Source: Hippopus hippopus | Taxonomy: Eukaryota > Mollusca > Bivalvia > Cardiida > Cardiidae | DNA length: 64,000 nucleotides | Reading direction: 5' to 3' | Assembly (NCBI GenBank): GCA_946811185.2 | Contig: OX328102.1 | Coordinates: forward strand, 50,631,619 to 50,695,618 | Part shown: piece after piece, positions 1 through 11,968 of the stretch | Layout: each line of letters starts with the position of its first letter | Position numbering within the stretch: the stretch's first letter is position 1 | The notes under the pieces: generated by a model | The model's database searches: none | Told to the model about the DNA's origin: nothing | What the model saw: only the letters and a program-made list of their open reading frames with translations | Translations under genes and position numbers: made by a program

Positions 1-1618
1 TTTTTTTTTTAACCCCATGATCATACGTTGTCGCATTTCACACCGACTTAGCATAAAGCATAATTAACTTCAAAACTGAAACGATATTTTCAAAGACTAC
101 TTAATTTCAATTTCCATTATTATTATCATTTTTAAGTGACGCTAAGAAGAGAGGTATGGACTGTGATTATATATAAATATCCATGTCTTAATGTGAAATC
201 TTTAACACCGAAATCTACTTATTTTTCCATGCACTAAAATGAATTATCATGATTGAATTATCATGACCCGCAGTACATCAATAAGGATTCGTAATTAATA
301 CTTATCTTATGAATACACTTTATCTCGTGCAAAACATCTTGTCTTCAGTTCGACAGTTGATACGCCAAGTCTTACAACAAGGCACTCCTTTTCGAAAAAG
401 AAGTTTCGTTTGTATTCGAAAAACTTGTATGACCTCTGTTAGTTAGGCGTCATTTTCCCGAAAACCAAAATGCAGGTACAAAGAAAAAACGTCTGTACGC
501 GTTGCCCTCACAAAGCTGATTGAACCTTGTACCAACTACATGTATAACATGCTTATCATAAATCCCGTGCTTCATACCTTACAGGTACTTATGGAAGAGT
601 CATCGAAAAAGGGAAAATAATTTCCTTCTAATTCGTTCCTCAAACGCAGGAAAATTATAATTATCAATGGATTTCAAAAAAAACTTCGCACACTTGTTCT
701 CCTTAACAAGTACTAGTGTCATGCGAAAAGTTTGTTTCGATACGCCCAAGGTCAAGGTCACAGTTGACGGTCAAATGTTTAAATTGACTGTTCAACCCAG
801 TTTTACATCCTGCTCAGCAGAATTGTGATATGAAGATACAGTTTTGGTTTTTAAAAAGACTCATCCAAAGAACTATGCCAGAGAATATTGAGGCTGCAAC
901 CTACCCTTCAACTATAGTCCAGTGTGATAATATTCGATCCAATTTGTTCCTATCTCATAGAGGAAGTCAAACAAAGTAATTATTATTGCTATATTTCTCA
1001 CTCTCATTCCTCAAGTTAAGATCTTCATAATCCTGAGTATAAGTAACCCTCAGTTGAAAGATTAAGGAAAACGCTGAATAAAAAGAAGTTAAGGCTCAAA
1101 ACCAGCATTTTCTTCTTTTTCTCACAAAGTTTTCTACCATATGCAATACAAACCATATAATTTATTGTCTGCATATTGCTTTCAACTTGGACCAGTCCTC
1201 AATTTTGTTATCAGGTATAAATAATCTTTTATCTGCTTGGCTATATATATAACAAACCTTCTTAACCCTGTCTAAGCTGTTAACCAAAACAACAATTTTC
1301 TGTAATACCTACTGATTCTCTCATATGACATATCTGTGAACAATACCATTTAGCGGGGGCATCCGTGTCTCTGACACACCCATTTCTAGTCTAAATCCAG
1401 AATTTGACTAAGAATGTTCTAAGAAATGGTTTGTCAATACGGACCTAGAACTTCCTGGAATGAGGATCAATTGTTGACTCTTCAAACGAATATAGGAATG
1501 CAAACGTTTAAATTTCAAGGGACATTAAGAAAATTTAAGGGTCAGAATAAAGAATAAACTATGTCGCATCCCTCTACATTGAGTATAAACAGTAATTGAG
1601 TGGTATTGACTCGCCATC
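1..1618. other. AT-rich stretch without recognised gene
   Basis: No open frame with recognisable protein similarity, no RNA gene and no clear repeat was seen on either strand. It could be intergenic DNA or an intron of a gene outside the window. Confidence 0.5.
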
Positions 1619-1762
1619 ACTTAACAGGGAGGGTAGTCTGTTAAATATGAACACTTAACAGGGAGGGTAGTCTGTTAAATATAAACACTTAACAGGGAGG
1701 GTAGTCTGTTAAATATAAACACTTAACAGGGAGGGTAGTCTGTTAAATATAAACACTTAACA
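1619..1762. repeat. Tandem repeat, 34 bp x 4.2
   Basis: Four nearly identical 34-bp units (core acagggagggtagtctgtta), starting at 1619, 1653, 1687 and 1721, plus an 8-bp partial unit. They differ only at one A/G position, so the array expanded recently. There is no spacer diversity, so it is a minisatellite and not a CRISPR-like array. Confidence 0.95.
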
Positions 1763-2439
1763 AACCGTTTCCCACTGTAATGCTGTATGAAGTGCGGGTT
1801 CAAAGACACAAAATGATGCCTACGTTACCTGTCGCAATGGTAGTTTTTGCAATGTGTGGGAGGCAAAGTCGTTATTTGATGTGTTGCAAATACAGACACT
1901 ATTGTTCTTAAAGTCAGCGATATCAGAATGTGTTATTTCGCAGATTCATACTGATGAAAAATATCACATAGCAGAACACCGGTGCGTGTATGTTCTATTG
2001 CCAGACAGAAATGTTAAGGGACTTCCTTTTAAGACCACCATTTGCAATTCAACGGAATGTGAAGTTTACTATCCCTGCATGTTGATAAAGTCCACTTTTG
2101 AACATTATTTTTAACGACTGTAATCGGTCCATGAAGCCATATACAAATACTTTGAAATTATACAAAGATCGATAGAAATAATGTTGAAACTATTTTGGTA
2201 ATACATGTATATGAAAAGTTGAATATCTCTAAAGACATTTATTTGATTCTTTAACTGACGACAAATTTAACACACTCCAACAGTAACGTAGAAACCAGTT
2301 AGTTTGTACCATTTTATGTCTGTTTTATATATTTTGGTTCAGGATGTTTTGATGCAGTGCAGCTTGTGCTAAATTAAGCTCGGATAATAGCTTCATAGTA
2401 TACAGTTATCAGAGATCGGCTTTTCACATGCTGTTCACT

Positions 2440-2626
2440 TGATGTGACTTTCAAAGAGTTCCTTTTTACAGAGAATGAGTGATTACCAACGTTATCTACT
2501 TTCCCCATGGCGTTCTTAGACCTTTCTTGTACTAATCCATCATTTGTTCCACATTGCATTTGTCGTCTGCAAATGCTTTCAGTTTTGACCAGATTAAAAT
2601 TTTGTCGTTTGTTAAAGAGTTACTTT
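2440..2626 (-). repeat. Family B palindromic MITE (degenerate)
   Basis: The arm at 2537-2626 (tttgtcgtctgcaaatgctt ... aaattttgtcgtttgttaaagagtt) is the terminal arm seen in the better family B copies at 43665 and 43997. The hairpin part at 2440-2520 is strongly decayed. Confidence 0.65.
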
Positions 2627-2738
2627 CCTTCCTAGTCTAATGCTTAATAACTTTTTAAATTTCAAAGAAAATTCATTTCTGATTTGCTTACCAAATGTTT
2701 GAATTGAATTTTCATTCGTGAATTTATGTAAAACATTT

Positions 2739-2810
2739 TAGTAAAAGGAGGAATTGCTCGTAACGAGCAGTTTCTCCTTTTACCACAATATTTTTCAGAA
2801 GCCTGCTGCA
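2739..2810. repeat. Family B hairpin core
   Basis: Inverted repeat aaaaggaggaattgctcg / cgagcagtttctcctttt, the hairpin centre of family B, without the long arms. It lies about 150 bp upstream of the glycosyltransferase start codon, so it may sit in that gene's 5' region. Confidence 0.75.
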
Positions 2811-2848
2811 AAACAGGAAAGTCTACAAAAGGCAATGATTTGACTTAA

Positions 2849-2910
2849 TTTTTCGCTCTCTTTTTGTAGGTGTTCTCAGAAACCTTCACCTCTCGCGAAA
2901 CATGACGTAA
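2849..2910 (+). promoter_or_regulatory. Possible 5' UTR acceptor site and two-codon upstream ORF
   Basis: A pyrimidine-rich tract ending in TTTTTGTAG (to about 2870) could be a 3' splice site for a noncoding first exon. Just downstream, ATG ACG TAA at 2902-2910 is a minimal upstream ORF 48 bp before the proposed start of the glycosyltransferase. Both are visible in the sequence; their use is inference. Confidence 0.3.
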
Positions 2911-2958
2911 TATAGGTAGTACCACTTTATTGAAAGCAACAAGTTGACTCCCAACAAA

Positions 2959-4362
2959 ATGGTTACCATCACGCGGTTCTGCACGAGGCACTGGAACTAC
3001 ATCCGGGTCGCTATCCTTTTATATTTGGTCTGCGTTGTTTGTACACTGGCATGGCTGAGCAGAAATAGACAGCAGTCCTTACTTTGGATTTCCAACGACA
3101 GTGTTCGTCCGAAAGTAACAATCACATCGACGACACAAAGGGAACTTCCGGTCAGACAGGTGGAAGTCGTCAAAGTCGTACGACCGAGAGATCCACTGTC
3201 CGATAAATTTGTGACGTATACATTGAATCATTCGGTAACATTCTGTGGAGGGGACTTTATTGCGTATGATAAAACTTTAGCAAAGTTATCAAATGTTTTA
3301 ATTGATCCGAAGTATGGGGTTGGTCGAAAAGGTGGTGAAAATATATCCGAGGTTTTTAAACAAGAAGAAGATAAAGAATATTTTAAGTTTTCCAAGGGTT
3401 ATTTTAACCTGAAATGTTTAAATAGTATCCAGCATTCTTTTGTGACTAAGTCGCATTTGAACAACTGGCTTTCTGTTTTAAAAACGGCGGAAAGTATACC
3501 AAAAGCCTCAACTTCGGTCTCGACCTGGACAATGGCGGTTATGAGATACGAGTATGCGAATTTGTATCATACAATGACCGATTATTATAACGCATTTTTA
3601 GCATCAAAAATATTCGATCTTGATCCCACTGAAACAGACGTTTTATGGTTTGACGGCCACCCTTGGGGTGCGCTTGATTCAACCTGGGATGTTTTGTTTG
3701 GAAAAGTTAGTCGTATTGGACAAATCAAAGATACAACGCATTATGACAATCTAGTTTGGAACGCTATGGGGTATGACAGTGTATTGAATAATCATAATTT
3801 ACCGCATATTCCATTTACGGAAGATTTTAGAGATTTTTTCTTGTCTCGGCATGGTATTTCCACGGAAACGACCTTGAATTGCCAGAAACTGAAAGTTTTG
3901 TTTCTGTGGCGTCGAGATTATCTCGCCCATCCCAGAAATCCAACAGGACACGTGTCTCGTAAAATAAAGAATGAAGATGAGCTTATAGTTCGTGCAAAGG
4001 AGCTGCTTCCTGGCCACGTGATCAATGGAATTCAGGTCGACAATTTAACAATGACTCAGCAACTGAATGTGATCGCAAATACAGATATATTGATAGGTAT
4101 GCATGGTGCAGGTTTAACACATACACTGTTTCTGCCGAAACATGGAGGACTAATTGAACTCTACCCGACATATTGGTCCTCTTCAAATCGCCACTTCCGG
4201 TCAATGTGCCAATGGCGCGGCCTTCATTACGTCACGTGGACCAATAAGGACCAGAAAAGAGAGTTACCAGATCACTACACTTTAGTAGACGTGGATGCTG
4301 TAATGAAGATGTTACATGAAATGCATCATAAAATTTGCGGGAACGAGGCAGATCATCACTGA
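2959..4362 (+). CDS. GT61-family glycosyltransferase (DUF563), type II membrane protein
   Basis: Uninterrupted 467-codon ORF, so the whole coding region is one exon. I start at the first ATG (2959); the frame is open a few codons upstream but has no earlier ATG. A short basic N-terminus is followed by one hydrophobic segment (about residues 15-36, VAILLYLVCVVCTLAWL), as expected for a Golgi/ER type II anchor. The C-terminal half carries the GT61 signature: a basic strand with LFLWRRDYLAHPRN, then NTDILIGMHGAGLTHTLFLP (near residue 381) and GGLIELYP. Several N-glycosylation sequons (NHS, NIS, NLT) fit a lumenal catalytic domain. The family includes EOGT, POMGNT2 and plant xylosyltransferases; donor and acceptor cannot be told from sequence. 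The length is usual for the family and no break was seen. C-terminal KDEL is absent, which argues against strict EOGT orthology. Confidence 0.88.
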   Translation: MVTITRFCTRHWNYIRVAILLYLVCVVCTLAWLSRNRQQSLLWISNDSVRPKVTITSTTQRELPVRQVEVVKVVRPRDPLSDKFVTYTLNHSVTFCGGDFIAYDKTLAKLSNVLIDPKYGVGRKGGENISEVFKQEEDKEYFKFSKGYFNLKCLNSIQHSFVTKSHLNNWLSVLKTAESIPKASTSVSTWTMAVMRYEYANLYHTMTDYYNAFLASKIFDLDPTETDVLWFDGHPWGALDSTWDVLFGKVSRIGQIKDTTHYDNLVWNAMGYDSVLNNHNLPHIPFTEDFRDFFLSRHGISTETTLNCQKLKVLFLWRRDYLAHPRNPTGHVSRKIKNEDELIVRAKELLPGHVINGIQVDNLTMTQQLNVIANTDILIGMHGAGLTHTLFLPKHGGLIELYPTYWSSSNRHFRSMCQWRGLHYVTWTNKDQKRELPDHYTLVDVDAVMKMLHEMHHKICGNEADHH

Positions 4363-5902
4363 ACTGTGTGAGGTGCGTATGAAACAGACCCCTTCCCGAT
4401 TAATCTTTAACAAGCCCATTGCTCGACACCAACGTTGCCCGATGGATTTTGGCCTATGAAAGTCTCCGTCGGACAAGTAATTTTCAATTGATTTGCCTGA
4501 TAGAACCGGTGGGATCCAAAATTGATCGTAAGAAAAATGCCAGTGACAAAAAGTGAATGTCAAGTTGCGGGCCAATTATTGGATTGCGGGACATTTCGGT
4601 CCATTACAATTTCGGCCCATAGTCTGTATACCAAGGCCCATAGTCTGTATACCAACTGAACGACACTTGAATGTTTCCCTTCATGTTTGTCTGTCAGCTT
4701 GCATGCTCCTACCTGTCTGACTATCAGTCTGCGTGTAGATTGATTGCTTTTATATGACATCGTTTCAACCGCAGGTTCTACACCTGTTAGTGCCCAGTCC
4801 ACTTAGTTGGATCTCGAAACTATTTGGCACAACAGATAACCATGAATCGACGTCTCGCATGCAAGAACTGTGTCGCCAGGTTGAAAGTCAAGGTTACAGT
4901 TCTGAGAGGACTTCATGAGTTACCTCCCATTAGTGTTAAATTTTGTGCAGGCCATAATCCTTTCACTTATTGATATATATTCCTTATTCTTGATCCTTAT
5001 ACGTTGCGTATTGGGCAAAGGAGGATTATTGTCATCGTTTAGAATCACACAGTAACATTTACTTACTGGTAAATTTGCCAATCATCACTTATTTCAAACA
5101 CAGTTTTAGTTAAAGAACGTATGTTTTCTACGGATATTTCATTATGCAGAGCTTTCATTAAGGACTAATTTTAGGAATTTTGAAATTCCAAATCTCACTT
5201 TAAAATTCTTTTTTTTTATGGGAATTTGAGAAAATATAGATATCTCGGTAATGGAACAAATCTAGCTTTTTTCCCAATTTTACAAGGGGCCAAATGAAAA
5301 TGATTTGGGCTTTAGCATTAAAAACATTACACAATCCTTCAAAAAACTGTGTTGTTAAGAATCATTACAGGTAGACAACATGAGTTTGTACCCACAACAT
5401 CTATAGGGTTAACTGAGGTCAGAAAAGGAATTAAGTGTGAACTAAGTAACCAAATTCTTTTCTGATCAGGGTGCTTAGTGAAATTAATTGGAAAACAGTT
5501 GTCTTACAATTTATTTTGAAAAAAAACACGAATCCTTGCTAAAGAGTTCATTATCACGAATAATTATTGCACAAAACAAGACTTACTGTGCCAAATATTA
5601 TTGCATTTGAAAAAAATGACTGAAGTTGCACCCATTCAGTTATTTTTCCCCGTCTTTCACACAAATTTTAGAGCACTCACTCCGACGAGTAAAGACCTCC
5701 TTCCAATTTACGTTGTGTTTTCATTGGAAGTCATCTGACCTTTTTCGTAGTTACTCATATTTCAGCTAACTCATTATGAGTTATATAGCGTTAATAGAAG
5801 TCATCTTTTTAAAGTGGTTATTAACGTTAAAAAAGTCAGTTTGAATGGGTTATGATCGGATGATATCAATTTGATACTAGATTTTTCATGGATTTTCATG
5901 TT
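4363..5902. other. Intergenic stretch, no supported gene
   Basis: It contains a short block at 4586-4650 (gggacatttcggtccattac ... tcggcccatagtctgtatac, the last part duplicated) whose reverse complement recurs at 14568-14618. The rest is AT-rich with no recognised feature. A faint LINE-like frame near 5330-5460 is too weak to call. Confidence 0.45.
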
Positions 5903-5914
5903 TTTTTTTTTTTT

Positions 5915-6789
5915 ATATCCCCACAAACGAAGTGGGGGGGGGGGTATACTGGAGTCACTTTGTTCGTCCGTCCGTCCGTGCGTCACTAAAAGCTTGCCCG
6001 GAGCATAACTTCCAAAGTAAAAAGCTAGTAACTTCAAACTTCATATACAGGTAGACCACATTAACGAGAAGTGCAGTGTACAAAAAACAAGTCTATTCCC
6101 ACTATATTCAGAGTTATTGCCCTTTGTAAATTTTAACTTTGGATTTTTATCTGGGACAAAACTTGCAAAGTACAAAAGCTAGTAATTTCAAATTTCGTTT
6201 ACAATTAGATCACATTGAAGCAAAGTGCACTGTGCAAGAACCATAACTCTATTCCCACTATTTTCAGAGTTATCGCCCTTTGTAAATTTTAACTTTGAAT
6301 TTTTGTCTTGGGCATAATTTCCAAAGTATTAAAGCTAGTGACTTCAATTTCATATACAGATAGACCACATTAACGAGAAGTGCAGTGTACAAGAACTATA
6401 ACTCTATTCCCACTAGTTTTCGTTTCCCAGCTCTAACTCAATAGCTATTTGACCTAAAACCATGAAACTTTATACAAGTGTTTCTCATGACCCTAGGAGG
6501 TGCCCTATTGTTTTCAGGTCACATGGATTAAAGGTCAAGGTCACAAGTGAACTTATTTTGAAAATCCTTTCAGTGCTCTGACTCAGTAGCTGTTTGACCT
6601 AGGACCATGAAACTTCATACAAGTGTTGCTTATGACCTAAGGAGATACCCTATTGTCTTTGGGTCACATGGACTAAAGGTCAAGGTCACTGGTGATCTTT
6701 GTTTTAAAAATCATTTCTGTTCTCTGATTTTGCTGCTTCAGTAACAAGGTGCTGGTGGGGGGTATTTGTCCGCTTTGCGACGGTTCTAG
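5915..6789 (+). repeat. GTCC-type element with about 157-bp and 150-bp internal repeats
   Basis: Starts with a short hairpin (tccccacaaacgaagtgggg), followed by a GTCC microsatellite, three units of a roughly 157-bp repeat (near 6003, 6160 and 6313) and two units of a second repeat ending in ggtcaaggtcac. It ends with ttgcgacggttctag before a T run. The layout (5' hairpin, microsatellite, central tandem repeats, insertion among T residues) resembles non-autonomous Helentron/pearl-type elements of bivalves; that class assignment is inference. Confidence 0.7.
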
Positions 6790-7203
6790 TTTTTTTGTCA
6801 ATGCCGGGAAATACCTTAAAAAGCATTTAAAACAGCGCGTTTTCAAACACACCCTAAGTAATGAAAGTCATAATTACATTGATATAATAAGTATTTCAAG
6901 ACCCCAGAAAAAGTGATGTCGGTGAAGAAATTTTGCACAAATTTTTATAGTATACAAGTCGGGCACTTGGAGGTTCTATTGATATCCGTTGTACTTGGTC
7001 ATTACTAATGGCAGTTGAGACAGTATTACTACTAATTAGACAGCACAATATGGTTATAATATACCAATTTCACATGTACATTGTTGTCAAGGAGATTGGA
7101 TTCATAAAACCCATGATAATAAAACGCGACGAAGCGTGTACCTAAAATCGAGAGATATCTTTAGTCGATATGGCCATACGGTTACTGGATATGTAAACCC
7201 TTA
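6790..7203 (+). repeat. Dispersed repeat D, copy 1, left part
   Basis: Nearly identical to 25202-25615. It is noncoding. This copy is interrupted after the target sequence atgtaaaccctta (7191-7203) by the LINE and resumes at 12110. Confidence 0.92.
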
Positions 7204-8367
7204 CGGCCCCCGCCACTCGGGGCCTTAGAAATTGGTGGCTGCCTTCGCCTCTGTGGCATATGGGTGATAAAAGTCCCCAGAAACAGAGGAGACCGATAAT
7301 AATAAAACTAAAATTAATAAAACAGGTCCAAAATAATTTAATTCAAAGTAAATATTAGAAAAAAAATAACAATAACAAAATCAACCTAAATATGGAAATA
7401 AAAACACTAAAGTCAATAGGATTAAATATTTCCAGAAAAATTAACAAACACAAAATTAAAACATAAAAGTGGCTGAAGAACAAGACAAATTAAGATCAAA
7501 TGATTTCCAAAACAAATTTTTCATTCCAAAAGTGATTTTTTATTTTTTCATTTTTTGAAGACATATCTTTCCTATACACTTTCCTGTCTCATATACTGAC
7601 ATGCTCATTTGTGTGTGTATCATCTGTGCCAGTGGGTAGCACACTGGACGAAGAGTATAACAACATCTGTGTATAACATCTGTTTTGTTCTTGTATTCGT
7701 CAACACCTTTTCCAATCTCTAGCACTATATGTTTGAAGAATTTGAAACATTTGGCATACTTGTATTTAGAACCTTACCTACAAGTAGAGATCTAGAGTTA
7801 TCAGCTCTAATCATTAAAGTTATCATGCTAACACTATCTAAAGCTTTCTTGATTGAAAATATTTCATTGAGCAAACTTTCTTCTGATAAAAGATTTCTGT
7901 CTTTGATTCAGAAGCCACCTGTTTGCCGTGGGTGGCATCTCGTATGCCGGAAAAGGGGATCCTGGTAGTTGAGAGTGCCCAGGGATCTCCAGCACTCAAC
8001 ACACTGCTTTGGCCCTGGCCTCGGATAGACGAGAGGGATGGGTTAGGCCCGACCCGTCTCAATCGGCTCGGTCGTGTCTAGCTTTTAGGATTACATACTT
8101 TTATCTATATTTCTTTCTTTGTATCTTATGATACCAACCGGGTTAGATTTTTTCTTTTTTCTTATCTTTTACATTGTTTTCCTTTATAAAGCGGCGGCTG
8201 ATGGGCTAATTAATAGACCTATAGTTTCTCTTCGCTTAAGGTTTGTTAAGTATAATAGCTATGTAGCTCTGGCGTCGGAAATAGGAAACCCATTTCCATT
8301 AGACGCCCCCTTGTAGGGCTCCGAGGAGGGTGGAGCGCATAGCTATTGAAATTACACTATCAAAATC
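7204..8367 (+). other. LINE 5' untranslated region
   Basis: Noncoding leader between the insertion point and ORF1. The GC-rich segment around 7914-8090 contrasts with the A-rich coding part and probably includes the internal promoter; that function is inference. Confidence 0.6.
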
Positions 8368-9517
8368 ATGGCTTCCCAAAACAAAAGACCCCGACCGAAT
8401 AACGAAAACGAAACGTCTTACTTAAACAATACAAAGGTCTTGGTTATTAAAAGTGAGGAGGCAAAGCCCATCACATCTCTGTCCCCCTTCATAATAGAAA
8501 AACAGATAGAAAGTTTGATAGGCACTCCAAAATCAGTTAAAAAATTAAAAAACGAACTACTACTCGTTGAAACATCAAGAGCAAGTCAGGCTGAATCTCT
8601 ATTAAAAGTTAAAAAGTTTTACAACTTGAAAGTCTGTCTCAGAACACAACTCACTTAACAAATCCAGAGGAATTGTGAAAGACAGGGTACTGAAGGAAGA
8701 AACAGAGGAAAAAATTGTTGAATATCTTGCACCGCATGGAGTTGTTGCGTGCAAGAGATTCAAAATAAAAAAAGATAATGTTCAACTTGAAACCAATACA
8801 CTACTCCTCACTTTTAACACCACCACTTTGCCTCAGAGTATTAGAATCTTTTATCGTACAGTACCAGTGGAACAGTTCATCCCAAATCCTTTGCGCTGTT
8901 TTAATTGTCAAAAATTTGGACACCACGAAGACAACTGCAAGCTCACAGATGCAGTAATCTGTGACAGATGTGATGAATCCAAACACACATCTAGAATCTG
9001 CCAAAGACCTTTCAAATGTGTAAATTGTGGTAAAGATCACAGTGCAAGATCAACCAACTGTGAAGTCTGGAAAAGAGAAAAAGAAATTATGAGAATTAAA
9101 ACAATAAGAAAGATTTCGTACTTTGAGGCAAAAAAACAATATGAGACAGCTTTTGAACCTAGGTACTCTAAGATAGTTCAATCAGCAACAGCAAAACCTC
9201 AGACGAGAACTTGTGGGACACAGTATGATCCCGTGGATTTTGAGCAAGGCGCTAAACCTTCCTCGAAATCTACGTCTCCATCTGTCCAACCACCTCGAAC
9301 ATCTGAAACAGGTTCAAAATCTAACCAAACAAAAGACTCTAGTAGATCAAGATCAGCTTCTAGAGCTAATTTATGCCCTACATCACCAAATAAAAGCCAG
9401 AAAAATAAACCAGATAAAAAAGAAAAAGATAAACAACAATCAAATAGACAGAAGAAAGGGTCACAGGATCCTATTAAGCTGGCAAATAAATTTGAAAGTT
9501 TAGAAGATATGGAATAA
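8368..9517 (+). pseudogene. LINE ORF1 (gag-like, three CCHC/CCHC-like knuckles), frameshifted
   Basis: Two overlapping frames form one ORF1: 8368-8658 (96 codons from an ATG) and 8675-9517 (280 codons). The frame change lies near 8631-8640, where the first frame runs into TAA while the next frame continues the expected protein, consistent with loss of one base. The C-terminal half has CFNCQKFGHHEDNC, CDRCDESKHTSRIC and a CVNCGKDH type knuckle (bases 8896-9061), followed by a Ser/Lys-rich tail. Such proteins bind the element RNA and chaperone target-primed reverse transcription in I/Jockey-group LINEs. A short A-rich gap separates it from ORF2. Confidence 0.9.
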
Positions 9518-9578
9518 GAAATTGACTCCTCAGTCAAATAACTTTTAAGTAAATTCAGACTCCCAATATACAAGTATA

Positions 9579-11968
9579 ATGGGTCAAAACTCAATTTTAC
9601 AATGGAATTGTAGAGGTCTAAAAGCCAACTTTAATGAACTACTAATTCTTTTATCTTTATTAAATCCACAAATTTGTTGTCTTCAAGAAACTCTTATAAC
9701 CCCCAATGATAACTTGGAAGTTCGCAATTATTCTTCCTATCACTACATACATAATGATTGCCAAAGAGCATCTGGTGGTTCTTCTATCATAATACATTCT
9801 ACGGTACCTCATCGTAAGATAGACTTAAACACAAATCTACAAGCAATAGCAATAAAAGCATCTTTAAATAAAACCATAACAATATCCTCTATCTATATCC
9901 CACCAAATAAAAGAATAGATCAGAATGATTTAGAAAATCTTTTACTACAACTACCTCAACCTTACATCATATGTGGTGATTTTAATGGACATAGCGAATT
10001 ATGGGGTTGTTCAGATACCAATGATAGAGGTAAAATAATTGAAGATTTCATTGCAGAGAATAATTTATGTTTATTTAATTCCAATCAACATACATACCTG
10101 CATCCTGGATCAGGTTCTTTCACAGCAATAGATCTTTCACTCTGCCATCCTTCCTTGTACCTTGATTATGAATGGAAAGTATGTGAAGATTCCCATGGAA
10201 GTGATCATTTTCCTATCATTATACAAGAAACTGAGAAAACAGAAGATGAGAAAATTCCAAAATGGAATTTTAAAAAAGCTAACTGGGAAAAATTCAATAT
10301 TCTTTGCCATGAAAAATTACTGATTGACAATTTTGAAAATTCAGAAGATCCAATGCTTTCTTTTACTGAAACTTTAATTGACATATCAAATCAGTGCATC
10401 CCGAAGATTTCAACAAATACTTTTAAGAAGAAAAAGCCATGGTTTAATGATGATTGTAAAGAAGCTATTAAAAAACGTAAAGACAGTTTAAAACGTTTCA
10501 AACAATATCCAACAAAAACAAATTTAAATGTTTGTAAAATTATGAGAGCTAATGCTCGACGTACTATTAAACAAGCAAAACGATCATCTTGGAAAGATTT
10601 CATTTCTAAACTTAATGCTAGAACTCCCATGACAACCATTTGGAATATGTTAAGGAAAATAGATGGAAAGAATCAAACCATGAAACACTCGCATATCAAG
10701 GTAGATGACAAAATCTACGAAAGTAAAGAAGAAATCGCTAATATCCTGGGTAAAACTTTCAAAACAAACTCTTCTTCTGCAAATTATCAACCACAATTTA
10801 AAAAACATAAGCAAGAAGCAGAATTGGAAGAACTTAATTTTGAAACGGATACAAATGAAAACTACAACTTACCTTTCACACTATCAGAACTTGAAGATTC
10901 TCTAAAAAATGCTCACGATTCTGCTGCAGGTGCAGACGAAGTACACTATCAACTTTTAAAACATTTACCTCGTATTTCATTACAAACTCTGTTAAACATT
11001 TTTAACATTATATGGGAACAAGGTATCTTCCCGAAAAGTTGGTCCAAAGCTACAATCATTCCAATTCCTAAGCCAAATATAATTTTTGATCTCAACGTAA
11101 ATAAGAAATCAGTTACAAATCCATTATTTTATCAAAATAAATTTTTAGAAATCAAATCACAGTATAAAGATTACATTTCAATTTATACTGATGGTTCGAA
11201 ACAAGACAATAAAGTTGGTTGTGCTTCAGTACACAAGCAAGAAACTGCCAAAATAAGACTACCAGATCATAGCTCTATTTTTTCAGCAGAAGCTGTAGCT
11301 TTAAACATTGCTCTCTGTTCAATACAAAACAGTAATAACAAGAAATTCATAGTTTTTTCTGATTCAATGTCAGTTTTACAATCTTTAAAACATCCTGATA
11401 ACCCAAATCCACTGATTCAACAATTTTTCAGAAAATATGTTTATTTATGTAGATCAAAGACAATAATATTCTGCTGGATACCAGCCACATTAATATAAAA
11501 GGTAATGAAATAGCTGATCAAGAAGCAAAGGATGCTGCAAATATGAACATAGCCAACATAAAAATTCCTTATACTGACAAAAAACAACAAATAAATGAAT
11601 TTTTCAAGTCTGAATGTCAAATTAAATGGCAACAATGTTTTAACAACAAGCTTTTAGCAACCAAGCCAAATTTTAATGATAAATATGAATTTTATTGTAA
11701 CCGAAAAAGTCAAGTAATTTTAACAAGATGTCGTGTTGGACACTCAAGGTTTTCACATGTGCATCTTTTAAATAATGAGAGAGCACCACAATGTATAAAC
11801 TGTAATGAACCTTTAACTATAAAACATATTTTATTAAACTGTAAAAATTTCGACCGTATACGGTCAAAACATTTTAGTGTTGATAGCATACAAAATTTAT
11901 TTCTACATGTACAACAGAATAACATTTTAGAATACCTAAAAGAGATAGATTTTTATAATAAAATATAG
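9579..11968 (+). pseudogene. LINE ORF2: endonuclease and RNase H with the RT core deleted, frameshifted
   Basis: The frame opens at ATG 9579. Residues 1-215 are an APE-type endonuclease (QWNCRGL, CLQET, ICGDFNGHSELWG, GSDHFPI). Residues 420-500 begin the RT domain (SAAGADEVHYQLLKHLP, WSKATIIPIPKP). At about 11078 this jumps directly to the linker before RNase H, so the RT fingers and palm, including the catalytic YxDD, are missing, probably more than 1 kb. RNase H follows with YTDGSK, SAEAVAL and FSDSMSVLQSL. A second break near 11485 shifts the frame; the C-terminus (to 11968) keeps GNEIADQEAKDAA and a Cys/His motif (CINCNEPLTIKHILLNC). The endonuclease-RT-RNase H order is that of I-group LINEs. 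Confidence 0.92.

Noticed and set aside
1619..1762. CRISPR-like array
   Set aside because: No unique spacers; plain tandem repeat in a eukaryotic genome.
1854..2114. 86-codon ORF on plus
   Set aside because: Starts with GTG, no recognisable domain, no splice context.
5280..5640. Possible LINE RT remnant (LQKTVLRIITGRQ-like frame)
   Set aside because: Only one short block, with no second motif in a compatible frame.
9199..9594. 131-codon minus-strand ORF
   Set aside because: Antisense of the Ser/Lys-rich tail of LINE ORF1.
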